Positions 19,681 through 28,555 of a stretch of DNA of 64,000 nt are shown here, one piece after another. The notes beneath the pieces were generated by a model. The model did not search any database, had not been told where the DNA came from, and saw nothing but the letters and a program-made list of their open reading frames with translations. Numbering within the stretch: the first letter of the stretch is position 1; every line of letters begins with the position of its first letter. The DNA is from Desulfosporosinus sp. FKB (GTDB lineage: Bacteria; Bacillota; Desulfitobacteriia; Desulfitobacteriales; Desulfitobacteriaceae): NCBI RefSeq assembly GCF_002196705.1, contig NZ_NADJ01000039.1:1-64000 (forward strand), given 5' to 3'. The position numbers and the translations under genes were made by a program.

Positions 19681-20163
19681 CTACTCGTATTTGGCCAATA
19701 TCCCGGCTATCTTCTCCGGCAGCAATCGTCCATGAACCTCATTATTGATGGATATTACCGGGGCAAGTCCACAGGCTCCAATACAGGCTACGATTTCCAA
19801 CGTAAAACGTCCGTCTTCCGTTGTCGCGCCGTCTTTAATTTTTAATTCCTTTTCCAAAGTTTCTAATACTTTGGCTCCCCCGCGAACATGACAGGCCGTT
19901 CCCATACAAACATTAATCAGGTTGCGTCCTACAGGAGTTAAGCGGAACTGGGCATAAAATGTTACCACACCATAAATCCTGGATAACGGTATACGGGTCG
20001 CTTTGCTAATGTGTTTAAGAACGTGAGCAGGCAAGTATCCATAGACTTCTTGAGCTTCTTGTAAAATCGGGATCAAAGGCCCCTTTTCGCTTTGATACTT
20101 GGCAATAATTTCATCCAATTTGATCTCTTTAGGATCGACGAGATCCTCACACGCAGTGCACAA
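19681..20163 (-). CDS. NuoE/HydC-like [2Fe-2S] thioredoxin-fold subunit
   Basis: This 160-residue subunit has the [2Fe-2S] ligands in CMGTACHVRGG and CIGACGLAP and the N-terminal helical segment typical of NuoE (LIPILQEAQEVYGYLP). TTG at 20163 follows AGGGGG and is the likely start. It is the first gene of the formate dehydrogenase operon and passes electrons between the NuoF-like and FdhA subunits. Confidence 0.94.
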   Translation of the reverse strand: MCTACEDLVDPKEIKLDEIIAKYQSEKGPLIPILQEAQEVYGYLPAHVLKHISKATRIPLSRIYGVVTFYAQFRLTPVGRNLINVCMGTACHVRGGAKVLETLEKELKIKDGATTEDGRFTLEIVACIGACGLAPVISINNEVHGRLLPEKIAGILAKYE

Positions 20164-20174
20164 ATAAATACCCC

Positions 20175-20780
20175 CTATTGTTTCCTAGATTCAAAATGGT
20201 AAACATTCTTTTCAGTTATTAACATGGTCATTTTAACATCATGATCATCCACAGGGACTTGATCAATGACTTGACATTCAAAACCTATAGCAATTCGGGG
20301 TACGGTCGGCTTGATCCGCATAAAAAACCGATCATAATAGCCTCCTCCGTATCCCAAACGATTCCCCTGCAGATCAAAGCCTGCACCGGGCACAAGGATT
20401 AAATCAATCTCTGAAGGCTCTGTTTCACCAAGCTTCAATTTAGGTTCACGAATTCCCCAAAGTCCCGGTTCAATATCCTCGCTGAGATTGCGTACTTCAA
20501 TTGACAGAAGTATCCCTTGAGGCGCACAACGAGGCAAGATAAGTCGTTTTTTCATGGCAAGGGCAGCCTCAGCTAAGCCCGTGGTCTCTGCCTCATCGCG
20601 AAAATTAAGAAACAGCATGACAGTCTGAGCCTGTCTATAGTCTGATAAGGCCAAAACCTTCTCCTGAATTAAACGGCTCTTGTCAGCTCTTTCTTTCTCC
20701 CCCATACTTCCGCGCTGGGCTAAACAGGATTTGCGTATGATACCCTTTTGCAATGATGTCTCCTTACTCATCTCTTGCAC
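20175..20780 (-). CDS. 5-formyltetrahydrofolate cyclo-ligase
   Basis: This enzyme converts 5-formyl-THF to 5,10-methenyl-THF using ATP. The 201-residue protein has the basic N-terminal block, the LPRCAP region and the signature LVPGAGFDLQGNRLGYGGGYYDRF. It starts at GTG 20780 or ATG 20771. It lies 11 nt upstream of the formate dehydrogenase operon in the same direction, which fits a one-carbon metabolism context. Confidence 0.93.
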   Translation of the reverse strand: MQEMSKETSLQKGIIRKSCLAQRGSMGEKERADKSRLIQEKVLALSDYRQAQTVMLFLNFRDEAETTGLAEAALAMKKRLILPRCAPQGILLSIEVRNLSEDIEPGLWGIREPKLKLGETEPSEIDLILVPGAGFDLQGNRLGYGGGYYDRFFMRIKPTVPRIAIGFECQVIDQVPVDDHDVKMTMLITEKNVYHFESRKQ

Positions 20781-21060
20781 TGCCTTTCGGTAAAATCACA
20801 TGTTTATTAGAAATATTCGATCAATAGCGGCAAACTCCTTCTTCTAAATTTTAATTTTTATTATGTATAGTTAGAATTTTTAAATTATCATTATACCAAA
20901 ATATTGAGCTATAGAATTCATGAATATTTGATGATATACAGCATAATACGATGGTTTTCTACATTAATCAGACAATTGCGCTAATTAATTCTAGAATTAA
21001 AGTTTAACTATAAATGTTTTATTGAGCTTGCATTATTTCGAAGTTGTTCACATTTTTTCA
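20781..21060. other. AT-rich gene-free segment beside the DnaA-box cluster
   Basis: No ORF of substance is present. The segment is very rich in A and T, and the DnaA-box cluster lies directly to its right. It could act as an unwinding region or simply hold the promoter of the cyclo-ligase gene. Confidence 0.35.
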
Positions 21061-21111
21061 ATCTATACGGACATGTTTAGGAAAAGTCTTAACGTTTTTT
21101 AACACACATTT

Positions 21112-21286
21112 TTATCCACAGCCTAATCCCCAGTTTAACTGCCTTCCCGGAAAGTTATCAACATTATCCACAGGGTCTGTGGGTAACTTTATCCCAACTG
21201 TCCACCTTTATCTTAAAACCCTCAACCCGCTATCTATACTTATCTACAGACTTATTCACATTATCCACAGTTTTACCTTATCCACA
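21112..21286. promoter_or_regulatory. DnaA-box cluster next to tsaD (gcp)
   Basis: Four exact TTATCCACA boxes lie at 21112, 21164, 21261 and 21278. Near matches are at 21155 (TTATCAACA), 21240 (TTATCTACA), 21252 (TTATTCACA) and 21178 (TTACCCACA on the minus strand). That is eight sites in 175 bp, nearly all in one orientation. No dnaA or dnaN is nearby, so this is more likely a DnaA-titrating cluster than the chromosomal origin. Confidence 0.75.
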
Positions 21287-21325
21287 GCACCTTACTGCCA
21301 AGGATATTTTTCTTTCAAAAGAATA

Positions 21326-21366
21326 CGAAACAAAGCGAGGAAATCTAACGTCCTCGCTTTGTTTCG
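21326..21366 (-). terminator. Terminator of the tsaEB-rimI-tsaD operon
   Basis: A perfect 16-bp stem (CGAAACAAAGCGAGGA and its complement) with a 9-nt loop is followed on the minus strand by TATTCTTTT. It lies about 35 nt past the tsaD stop. Confidence 0.85.
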
Positions 21367-21399
21367 TCGAATTCATTTTCATTTAAACCACAATAATCA

Positions 21400-22434
21400 C
21401 TATAGCGACTTTAAATTTAGTCCTGGAACTGCATTCAATGTCCAAGGTGCAGCGTCTCCTGCGAGGAAATGATAGTAGCCAGCCGCGGCAATCATTGCCC
21501 CATTGTCTGTGCAAAACACCGGTGAGGGATAAACTAAACGTACTTTTTGCCGGGATAACTCATACTCAAGAGATTCCCTTAATAAACGATTTGCTGCAAC
21601 TCCACCCGCTAAGAGAAGCGTTTTAACCCCAGTCTGCTGAAGAGCAAGCAGTGCTTTGTGAACTAGAACGTCAACAACTGCTTGCTGAAAAGAAGCCGCT
21701 AAATCAGGGACATTTAAGGTTTCACCCCGCATACGGGCAGAATTCAAAGCATTCAAAACAGCTGACTTCATTCCGCTGAAACTAAAATCCAAACTTCCAG
21801 GCTCTAACATGGCGCGCGGAAATTTAAACGCTTGCTCATTACCGTCTTGAGCAGCTTTTTGAATCTGAGGTCCTCCTGGATAACCTAAACCCAAAGCTCT
21901 GGCCACTTTGTCCAGAGCCTCACCTGCCGCGTCATCCCGAGTATATCCCAAAACTTCGTATCTCCCATGATCTTTAAATACAATAAGATGCGTATGTCCT
22001 CCAGAAACCAGAAGGGCCAAAAGAGGAAATTCCAGATCTTGATGTTCCAGGAAATTGGCATAAATATGCCCTTCCAAGTGGTTTATCCCTAACAGAGGAA
22101 TTCCGGCGGCATAAGCCATAGCTTTGGCACCGGAAACGCCCACCAGCAGAGAACCCACGAGTCCTGGTCCATAAGTTACCGCAATCGCTGAAAGATCTTT
22201 AAACCCAACGCTGGCCTCGGCTAATGCCTGTTCCACTACCGGACGGATATGAAGGCTATGCTCGCGGGAAGCTATTTCCGGTACCACGCCTCCATATTTC
22301 TGATGAGTCACAATTTGGGAAGAAATAATATGGCTGCGTAAGTTTACCCCATCAACTAAAACAGCGGCAGAGGTCTCATCACAGCTCGTTTCAATGCCTA
22401 AAATAGTAATCTGCTTCTCCTGACTCACCGTCAT
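21400..22434 (-). CDS. tsaD: tRNA N6-threonylcarbamoyladenosine transferase TsaD
   Basis: TsaD transfers the threonylcarbamoyl group to A37 of ANN-decoding tRNAs. The 344-residue protein has the ASKHA start GIETSCDETSAAV, the metal motif HLEGHIYANFL, the LLVSGGHT block and LLAGGVAANRLLR. Its ATG overlaps the rimI stop (ATGA). Older literature calls it gcp. Confidence 0.97.
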   Translation of the reverse strand: MTVSQEKQITILGIETSCDETSAAVLVDGVNLRSHIISSQIVTHQKYGGVVPEIASREHSLHIRPVVEQALAEASVGFKDLSAIAVTYGPGLVGSLLVGVSGAKAMAYAAGIPLLGINHLEGHIYANFLEHQDLEFPLLALLVSGGHTHLIVFKDHGRYEVLGYTRDDAAGEALDKVARALGLGYPGGPQIQKAAQDGNEQAFKFPRAMLEPGSLDFSFSGMKSAVLNALNSARMRGETLNVPDLAASFQQAVVDVLVHKALLALQQTGVKTLLLAGGVAANRLLRESLEYELSRQKVRLVYPSPVFCTDNGAMIAAAGYYHFLAGDAAPWTLNAVPGLNLKSL

Positions 22435-22895
22435 CGTTCATCACTCCTCCCCAATTCCGCCCACATAATCAAGGCATCCTCCCCCGTGTCTGCATAATAG
22501 CCTTTGCGGACCCCTGCTGCGCTGAAACCCATGCGCCTGTATAAATCCTGGGCTGGATAATTAGAGACGCGTACTTCGAGAGTCATCCGATCCATGCCTA
22601 AATTAACCATCTCGTTCATCACAGAACGCATCAAAAATTCTCCCCTGCGTTGACCCCGATAGTCAGGAGAAATAGCAATATTCGTGATATGTCCTTCATC
22701 AAGAATGAACCATAGTCCCATATACCCGATCACTCGGCCATCCAACTCCAGACAACGATACTGGGCATATTCGTTGTCTTTAAGTTCTGCCGCAAAGGCT
22801 TGTAACGACCAGGGAGTTGAAAAGGAAGCATGCTCGATTTCCATAATAGCTTCAAGATCTTCCATACGCATTGGACGCACCAATCCTTTATTCAT
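22431..22895 (-). CDS. rimI: Ribosomal protein alanine N-acetyltransferase RimI
   Basis: This 154-residue GNAT acetyltransferase has the acetyl-CoA loop ISPDYRGQRRGEFLM and the RimI-like VRVSNYPAQDLYRRMGF. It is expected to acetylate the N-terminus of S18 or related targets. It overlaps tsaB upstream and tsaD downstream, the standard order of this cluster in Firmicutes. Confidence 0.92.
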   Translation of the reverse strand: MNKGLVRPMRMEDLEAIMEIEHASFSTPWSLQAFAAELKDNEYAQYRCLELDGRVIGYMGLWFILDEGHITNIAISPDYRGQRRGEFLMRSVMNEMVNLGMDRMTLEVRVSNYPAQDLYRRMGFSAAGVRKGYYADTGEDALIMWAELGRSDER

Positions 22896-23613
22896 GGTTC
22901 TCTCCTTTGCGCGCCCGCTCTTTTTTGGCCCAATTGACCTCGGCCTCCGAAAAACGTATATAAAAGGGTTCTACCTTTTCGCCTGCACCAATCTCTTGCC
23001 AGCGTCTCCATACCTCTTGGGCCGCATAAGCCCCCCTTGGTAAGCTTAAATAATCCGGCAGGACAATAGCTCTGTCCCCAAGGGCAGCTTCAATTTCTTG
23101 TTTGGCTTTTCCGGCAGCATCTCCGATAAAACAAATCCGCTGCTTAAGTTCCTTTAACTGTTCCAAACATTCGCTGATTGAAAGGGCTTGTGGAGCCATT
23201 AGGCACTCTGCAGAAGCACTTTCCGCTGTCCAGCGATAGCGGGCTGTATACCACTCATTCTTTCGTGCATCCAATATGGGTACTATATCTTCGTCTCTCC
23301 CCCAGCCAGCCCAGGCGAGAGCATCGAGGGAAAGTATCCCTGCCAACGGCAATTTCAAGACCTGTGCCAACCCTTGGGCTGTAGCGATGCCAATCCTTAT
23401 CCCGGTAAATGAACCCGGTCCTCTCACAACACCTATTAACTCCAGTTGAGACAGTGTCCAAGCAGCAGCAGCAAAAAGCTGGTCCAGCATTGGAATAATT
23501 CGTTCTGAATGGGTCTTTGAGGTATGTAAGAAACCCTCAGCAACGACCTTTCCATCTTCGGCTAGGGCAATGGCACTCACTTTTGTTGTTGTATCTATGG
23601 TTAAGTATTTCAT
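22888..23613 (-). CDS. tsaB: TsaB, t6A biosynthesis partner of TsaD
   Basis: This 241-residue TsaD paralogue is needed for t6A formation. It begins with a degenerate ASKHA motif (MKYLTIDTTTKVSAIALA) and has GPGSFTGIRIGIATAQGLA. Its ATG overlaps the tsaE stop codon by one base. Family members lack the metal site of TsaD, as here. Confidence 0.95.
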   Translation of the reverse strand: MKYLTIDTTTKVSAIALAEDGKVVAEGFLHTSKTHSERIIPMLDQLFAAAAWTLSQLELIGVVRGPGSFTGIRIGIATAQGLAQVLKLPLAGILSLDALAWAGWGRDEDIVPILDARKNEWYTARYRWTAESASAECLMAPQALSISECLEQLKELKQRICFIGDAAGKAKQEIEAALGDRAIVLPDYLSLPRGAYAAQEVWRRWQEIGAGEKVEPFYIRFSEAEVNWAKKERARKGENHE

Positions 23614-24113
23614 TAGGATCCCCCAAGCTTTCCTTCCTTAGAGTGAATCATGGCTGTAATCCGTTGTTCCCAATTCCCTTCATTGACATGAAAGACAATT
23701 TCCCTAGGCTGTTCCCCGCTCCCAAGGATCTTAACGTCCAGGCGATTTTCCGGCAAATAATCCTCAGCAATTTCCGGCCATTCAATTAAACAAATAGAAT
23801 CCCCTGAAAACGATTCCTCAACACCGATCACTTCAGCTTCGTGAGGATGCTGCAAACGGTACAAATCCATATGAACTAAGTGAATCTGAGTTCCTTGACA
23901 TTGGCCTTCGTATTCATGAATTAAGGTAAACGTCGGACTGGCCATCGGTCTCGTGACCCCTAACCCTTCGCCGATTCCTTGAGCAAAGGCAGTTTTTCCG
24001 GCGCCCAAATCCCCAATTAAGGCAAGGACATCGCCGGGCAGCAAGTACGCTGCTAAATATTTTCCCCAATTTTTAGTTTGTTCAGCTGTCACACTCGTTA
24101 CTTTATAATCCAT
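23613..24113 (-). CDS. tsaE: TsaE, ATPase for t6A biosynthesis
   Basis: This 166-residue P-loop protein has Walker A (GDLGAGKTAFAQG), the SPTFTLIHEY switch and LIEWPEIAEDYLP. It drives turnover of the TsaBD complex. The start is placed at ATG 24113 because AGGAAGG precedes it and the upstream in-frame extension has no family features. It overlaps the amidohydrolase stop by 11 nt. Confidence 0.95.
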   Translation of the reverse strand: MDYKVTSVTAEQTKNWGKYLAAYLLPGDVLALIGDLGAGKTAFAQGIGEGLGVTRPMASPTFTLIHEYEGQCQGTQIHLVHMDLYRLQHPHEAEVIGVEESFSGDSICLIEWPEIAEDYLPENRLDVKILGSGEQPREIVFHVNEGNWEQRITAMIHSKEGKLGGS

Positions 24114-25287
24114 TACCAGCCTTCCTCGCTTCCGGACAGACCATCTTCCCGTCGATAATGACATAGTGAGGACGCGCACCCAATTGAAAGGGATGTTCAT
24201 CCCAAACAACAATATCAGCGTCTTTACCAACCTCTAAAGAACCGATACGATCAGCAACACCGAGGATTTCCGCCGCATTAATGGTGATGGAACGAAGAGC
24301 ATCTTCCTTATCCATTCCTGCTTTGTGAGCCAGAGCAGCACACAAAGGAAGCTGTTCTATGGGGGTAACTGAGTGATCGGTCATAATAGCTACTTTAACT
24401 CCTGCTTTAGTCAAGATTCCCGGAGTTTGGAAAGATTTATCCTTTAATTCAACTTTCGAGCGGTTTGTCAAAAGGGGACCAACCACCGCAGGATACCCCA
24501 ACTCAGCCAACTCTTCGGCAATTTTGTGACCTTCCGTACAATGTTCAATAACTAAATCAACGTCAAATTCCCGAGCAATACGAATTGCCGTCATAATATC
24601 ATCCGCCCGATGGGCATGAGCGCGCAAGGGAATTTCCCGCTGAATGACCTTCATAAGCACTTCCAGGCCCAAATCCCTCTCCGGAAGTTTATCCGGATCT
24701 TTTTTCCCATCCTCAAGCTTACCCTTATATACTTGAGCATCAACTAAAGCTTGACGCAGGAGTGCTGCCGTGCCCATCCGGGTCATGGGCATTTTCTTTT
24801 GTTCACCATAAACCATTTTAGGGTTCTCGCCAAAAGCAATTTTTAAACCTGCAGGATCTCTTACAACCATTTTATCGACAATTTTACCTGCCGTCTTCAT
24901 GACTACTCCCGTTCCGCCAATAACATTACCGCTGCCGGGGCCGGTAAAGACAGCTGTAATCCCGCCTAAGCGGGCATCGCGAAAGCCTTCGTCCTCAGGA
25001 TTAATACCATCAATGGCCCGCATATCCGGTGTCACCGGATCGGTCATTTCATTAAAGTCTTCTCCCTCCCAGCGGTAGATCTCTTCCCCAATACCTACAT
25101 GACAGTGAGCATCAATCATACCGGGCAAAACGAGACATCCGGAAGCATCGATCACCTCAGCATCCCCGGGAACTTCCAATGTTTCTCCGAGAGCCGCAAT
25201 TTTCGATCCCTCGATTAATAGATCCCCCACGAAATCACGCCCTGCCATCGTATAAATCCGGCCGTTTTTTATTAGAAGTTTCCTCAT
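24103..25287 (-). CDS. Amidohydrolase, imidazolonepropionase/dihydroorotase-like
   Basis: This 394-residue metal-dependent hydrolase has the DAHCHVG motif near residue 60, further His residues in LRAHAHRADD and IEHCTEGH, and the late catalytic Asp in IMTDHSV. The C-terminal block SLEVGKDADIVVWDEHPF is typical of the superfamily. The substrate is unknown. It ends inside tsaE and starts inside the transporter gene, so it appears to be in one transcript with t6A genes although unrelated in function. Confidence 0.9.
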   Translation of the reverse strand: MRKLLIKNGRIYTMAGRDFVGDLLIEGSKIAALGETLEVPGDAEVIDASGCLVLPGMIDAHCHVGIGEEIYRWEGEDFNEMTDPVTPDMRAIDGINPEDEGFRDARLGGITAVFTGPGSGNVIGGTGVVMKTAGKIVDKMVVRDPAGLKIAFGENPKMVYGEQKKMPMTRMGTAALLRQALVDAQVYKGKLEDGKKDPDKLPERDLGLEVLMKVIQREIPLRAHAHRADDIMTAIRIAREFDVDLVIEHCTEGHKIAEELAELGYPAVVGPLLTNRSKVELKDKSFQTPGILTKAGVKVAIMTDHSVTPIEQLPLCAALAHKAGMDKEDALRSITINAAEILGVADRIGSLEVGKDADIVVWDEHPFQLGARPHYVIIDGKMVCPEARKAGNGL

Positions 25288-26161
25288 TCTTTCTGTTCCT
25301 CCAATTTAATAATAAAATTCCCGCTAAAACAAATCCCCCGCCAATCCACTGGGTCATGGTGGGAAATTCCTTTAAAAAAATTGCAGCTAACACAAACGTC
25401 ATAGGCAATTCAAAGGTACTCAAAATAGCGGCCTGATCAGAGCCAAGACGTTCAATGCCCAACAACGTCATATAAAAAGGAATGATTGAGGCAATAGTAG
25501 CCAGCAAAAGGCCTAATTCCCAGATGTGCACATTCTGCCAAGGAATGCTCATAATTTCTCCCTTCGAGACAATGAGCAGGGAAACAGCACATACCCACTG
25601 GCTAAAACACATGGCCGCTAAGGGTGACACTTCAGCCAGCACAACCTCTCCCACAAGATTGAAAACCGCGTAACCTATTGCCGCCGCTAAACCCAAGAGA
25701 ATACCAGCCCAAGCCACTCCACTGACACCCGAAAATATCCCGCTGGCCAACGTCGTCCCGCCTAAGGTCAAGCAGAGAGCTGCCAATTCCTTACGACCGA
25801 TTCGCTTGTGCCATAAAAAGACTCTCGCCGCAAGAACTAAGGCCGGATATAGATAAAGAAGAAGTATAGCTACAGAAACGGGCAGGAATATAAGCGCGTA
25901 AGCATACAACAAGCTTGTTCCCATTGTTCCCACGACACCCTGGAGCAGCAGCCAGCCAAACATCCGTAAAGAAATTTTGAAAATCTCCCGTTTAAAGATA
26001 ACTGTATAGCTAAAGAGGAGAATAGCTGCTACCCAAGATTGTAACGCAATGACTTGGATTGGGCCAAGTCCAAGGCTGTAAGCCCCTTTCAAGAGAATAG
26101 ACATACAAGCATATCCAGTTCCAGCTGTTAGGACAGCACCTACTCCCTGCCAACGCTGCAT
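25235..26161 (-). CDS. EamA/DMT-family transporter
   Basis: This protein of about 308 residues has ten predicted membrane helices in two EamA repeats and short polar linkers. The second repeat contains YMTLLGIERLGSDQAAILSTFELPMTFVLA, typical of drug/metabolite exporters. ATG at 26161 behind AGAAGG is preferred over GTG 26176. Its last 17 codons overlap the amidohydrolase start. The substrate is unknown. Confidence 0.88.
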   Translation of the reverse strand: MQRWQGVGAVLTAGTGYACMSILLKGAYSLGLGPIQVIALQSWVAAILLFSYTVIFKREIFKISLRMFGWLLLQGVVGTMGTSLLYAYALIFLPVSVAILLLYLYPALVLAARVFLWHKRIGRKELAALCLTLGGTTLASGIFSGVSGVAWAGILLGLAAAIGYAVFNLVGEVVLAEVSPLAAMCFSQWVCAVSLLIVSKGEIMSIPWQNVHIWELGLLLATIASIIPFYMTLLGIERLGSDQAAILSTFELPMTFVLAAIFLKEFPTMTQWIGGGFVLAGILLLNWRNRKNEETSNKKRPDLYDGRA

Positions 26162-26255
26162 TTGAACCTTCTGCACTGAAGACGGCCCTCATTTCTATCA
26201 AAGTTAACCAACTGCCACCCTATAGCAAGGTACTTTGGGGATCAAGCCCGGCCTT

Positions 26256-28430
26256 TTAGGCTAGGGATGCATTAGGCAAAAGGTCCTTCATGGAAAGGCT
26301 CACCCGTTCCCTCTCCTTATCAATCCCCAGGACACGAACTTTGACAATATCTCCTACAGACACAACTTCCATCGGATGTTTAATATAGTTATCACTTAAC
26401 TGAGAAATATGAACAAGTCCGTCGTGTTTAACTCCAATATCCACAAAGGCACCAAAATCCACCACATTGCGAACGGTTCCTTCTAAGATCATGCCTTCCT
26501 TGAGGTCCTCTAAGTGAGTGACATCCCGCCGCAGCAACGGTCGGGGCAAATCTTCCCGTGGATCTCGTCCCGGTCTTTGCAGAGCATCTAAAATATCGCG
26601 AACTGTCGGTACCCCAGCGCCAAATTCTTCGGCCAATTCCTCAGCTGTTAGTTCGGCGAGTTTCTGACGAACTTCTCTAAGTTGATCCTTTAAATCCTGA
26701 GGCGTATGACCAACCTTTTTTAAAATGTTTTCCGCCAGCTGATAGGATTCCGGATGAACCGGCGTATTTTCCAGAGGATTTTCCCCATCGGGCAGACGAA
26801 TAAACCCGGCACATTGGATAAATGTTTGGGCACCAAGGCGGGGTATTTTTTTCAGTTGGTCTCGTGACTTGAATTTCCCATTCTCGTCGCGCCAGGCAAC
26901 AATGTTTTTCGCCACTGCCGGTTTCAGCCCGGCTACGTATTGAAGCAGAGAAGCCGAAGCAGTATTCAGATCAACACCAACGCCATTCACACAGGTTTCC
27001 ACAACTCCATGGAGAGATTCCTCCAACCGCTTGGGCTGAACATCATGCTGATACTGACCCACACCAACGGCCTTGGGTTCAATCTTAACCAGCTCAGCTA
27101 AAGGATCTTGAAGCCGTCGGGCAATGGAAACCGCACTCCGCAAAGAAAGATCAAAATCAGGAAATTCTTCGCCGGCCAATTTCGAAGCGGAATAGACAGA
27201 AGCCCCCGCCTCGCTGACTAAAATAAATTCGGCAGTTATTCCCTCTTCCTGAATCATTTCCGCTACAACTTCTTCCGTTTCCCTCGAGGCTGTGCCATTG
27301 CCTATAGCAATGATATCGACTGCGAATTCTGTAATCGCCTTTTTTAAAGCAACTTTTGATTCTTCACGCTGCCTTTTCCCGGTATGGGGGTAAATTACTC
27401 CCACCTTCATAAGTTTTCCCGTCTCGTCAACAACGGCCCACTTACATCCGGTCCGGAATCCCGGGTCAAGACCTAAAACTATTCTACCGCGGACGGGAGG
27501 CTGAAGCAGAAGCTGCCGAAGGTTGGCGGCAAACACTTTTATCGCTTGCTCCTCAGCATGAGAGGAAAGCTCTGTCCGTATCTCTCTTTCAATAGAAGGT
27601 TCTATTAAGCGTTTATAAGAATCTGCGGCCGCCCTTTGAACATATTCGGCGCAAGGGCCGGTTTTTACATAACGAATACCAATAAGCCGTTGGATCGTTT
27701 CCAAGGGAGCCTCAATTTTCACGGTTAAAAACTCTTCAATCTCGCCCCGATTAAGGGCCAAAATCCGATGGGGAGGAATCTTACGAACTGGTTCACGGTA
27801 TTCATAGTACATTTCGTAGGCAGAGCGTTCCTTACCCTTTTTAGCCGACGCTGCAGCAACCACATCAGCGATTCGCCAGGTTTCTTCACGTATCTGCTTA
27901 CGCAAACCAGCATCATCAGCTATAAGCTCGGCGATAATATCCATGGCACCATTCAAAGCATCTTCGACCGTAGTGACGTTTAATTCATCATTTAGATACT
28001 TCTCAGCCTCTCCCTGAGGGTCAACGCGAACTCCGGGATATTGGAGAAGAAGCCATGAAGCTAAAGGTTCCAAACCTTTCTCTTTAGCCACAGTGGCCCG
28101 TGTCCGACGTTTCTGCTTATAAGGCCGATAGAGATCTTCGACGTCCTGAAGTACTGTCGCGGCAGTAATTTGAGCCGACAGTTCGTCGTTAAGTTTTCCT
28201 TGTTCATCAATAAGCCGCAGGACCTCGGCTTTCCGCTGTTCCAAGCGTCGTAAATAATCTAACCGTTCAACAATATCACGCAATACATTTTCATCAAGTT
28301 CCCCGGTAACCTCTTTACGGTAACGAGCTATGAAGGGAATCGTATTTCCGCTATCCAATAAGTTGACTGCTTCTTGCACTTGTGTCTGCTTTAATCCAAG
28401 TTCTTTAGCAATAACTTGACTAAAATTCAA
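26256..28430 (-). CDS. tex: Tex-family RNA-binding protein (YqgF, HhH and S1 domains)
   Basis: This 724-residue cytoplasmic transcription accessory protein has, in order: the N-terminal helical Tex region, a YqgF-like RNase H fold around residues 320-450 (VLGLDPGFRTGCKWAVVD), helix-hairpin-helix repeats (VGVDLNTASASLLQYVAG and IPRLGAQTF) and a C-terminal S1 domain (VVDFGAFVDIGVKHDGLVHIS). The length is normal. TTG at 28430 with GGGAGG is the likely start. It is monocistronic. Confidence 0.95.
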   Translation of the reverse strand: MNFSQVIAKELGLKQTQVQEAVNLLDSGNTIPFIARYRKEVTGELDENVLRDIVERLDYLRRLEQRKAEVLRLIDEQGKLNDELSAQITAATVLQDVEDLYRPYKQKRRTRATVAKEKGLEPLASWLLLQYPGVRVDPQGEAEKYLNDELNVTTVEDALNGAMDIIAELIADDAGLRKQIREETWRIADVVAAASAKKGKERSAYEMYYEYREPVRKIPPHRILALNRGEIEEFLTVKIEAPLETIQRLIGIRYVKTGPCAEYVQRAAADSYKRLIEPSIEREIRTELSSHAEEQAIKVFAANLRQLLLQPPVRGRIVLGLDPGFRTGCKWAVVDETGKLMKVGVIYPHTGKRQREESKVALKKAITEFAVDIIAIGNGTASRETEEVVAEMIQEEGITAEFILVSEAGASVYSASKLAGEEFPDFDLSLRSAVSIARRLQDPLAELVKIEPKAVGVGQYQHDVQPKRLEESLHGVVETCVNGVGVDLNTASASLLQYVAGLKPAVAKNIVAWRDENGKFKSRDQLKKIPRLGAQTFIQCAGFIRLPDGENPLENTPVHPESYQLAENILKKVGHTPQDLKDQLREVRQKLAELTAEELAEEFGAGVPTVRDILDALQRPGRDPREDLPRPLLRRDVTHLEDLKEGMILEGTVRNVVDFGAFVDIGVKHDGLVHISQLSDNYIKHPMEVVSVGDIVKVRVLGIDKERERVSLSMKDLLPNASLA

Positions 28431-28555
28431 AATCCTATTTCCTCCCTAACTATGCTCATCATCAATGATGTTAATGGTTTTTATTATATAACATGTTCCA
28501 TATAATGGAAAGCAAAGGCTGAAACTTCATTGACATGTTAAGTAAACTATGTAGC

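Noticed and set aside
20781-21399. Chromosomal origin oriC
   Set aside because: The DnaA-box density is suggestive, but dnaA, dnaN, rpmH and other usual neighbours are absent. A titration cluster is more economical.
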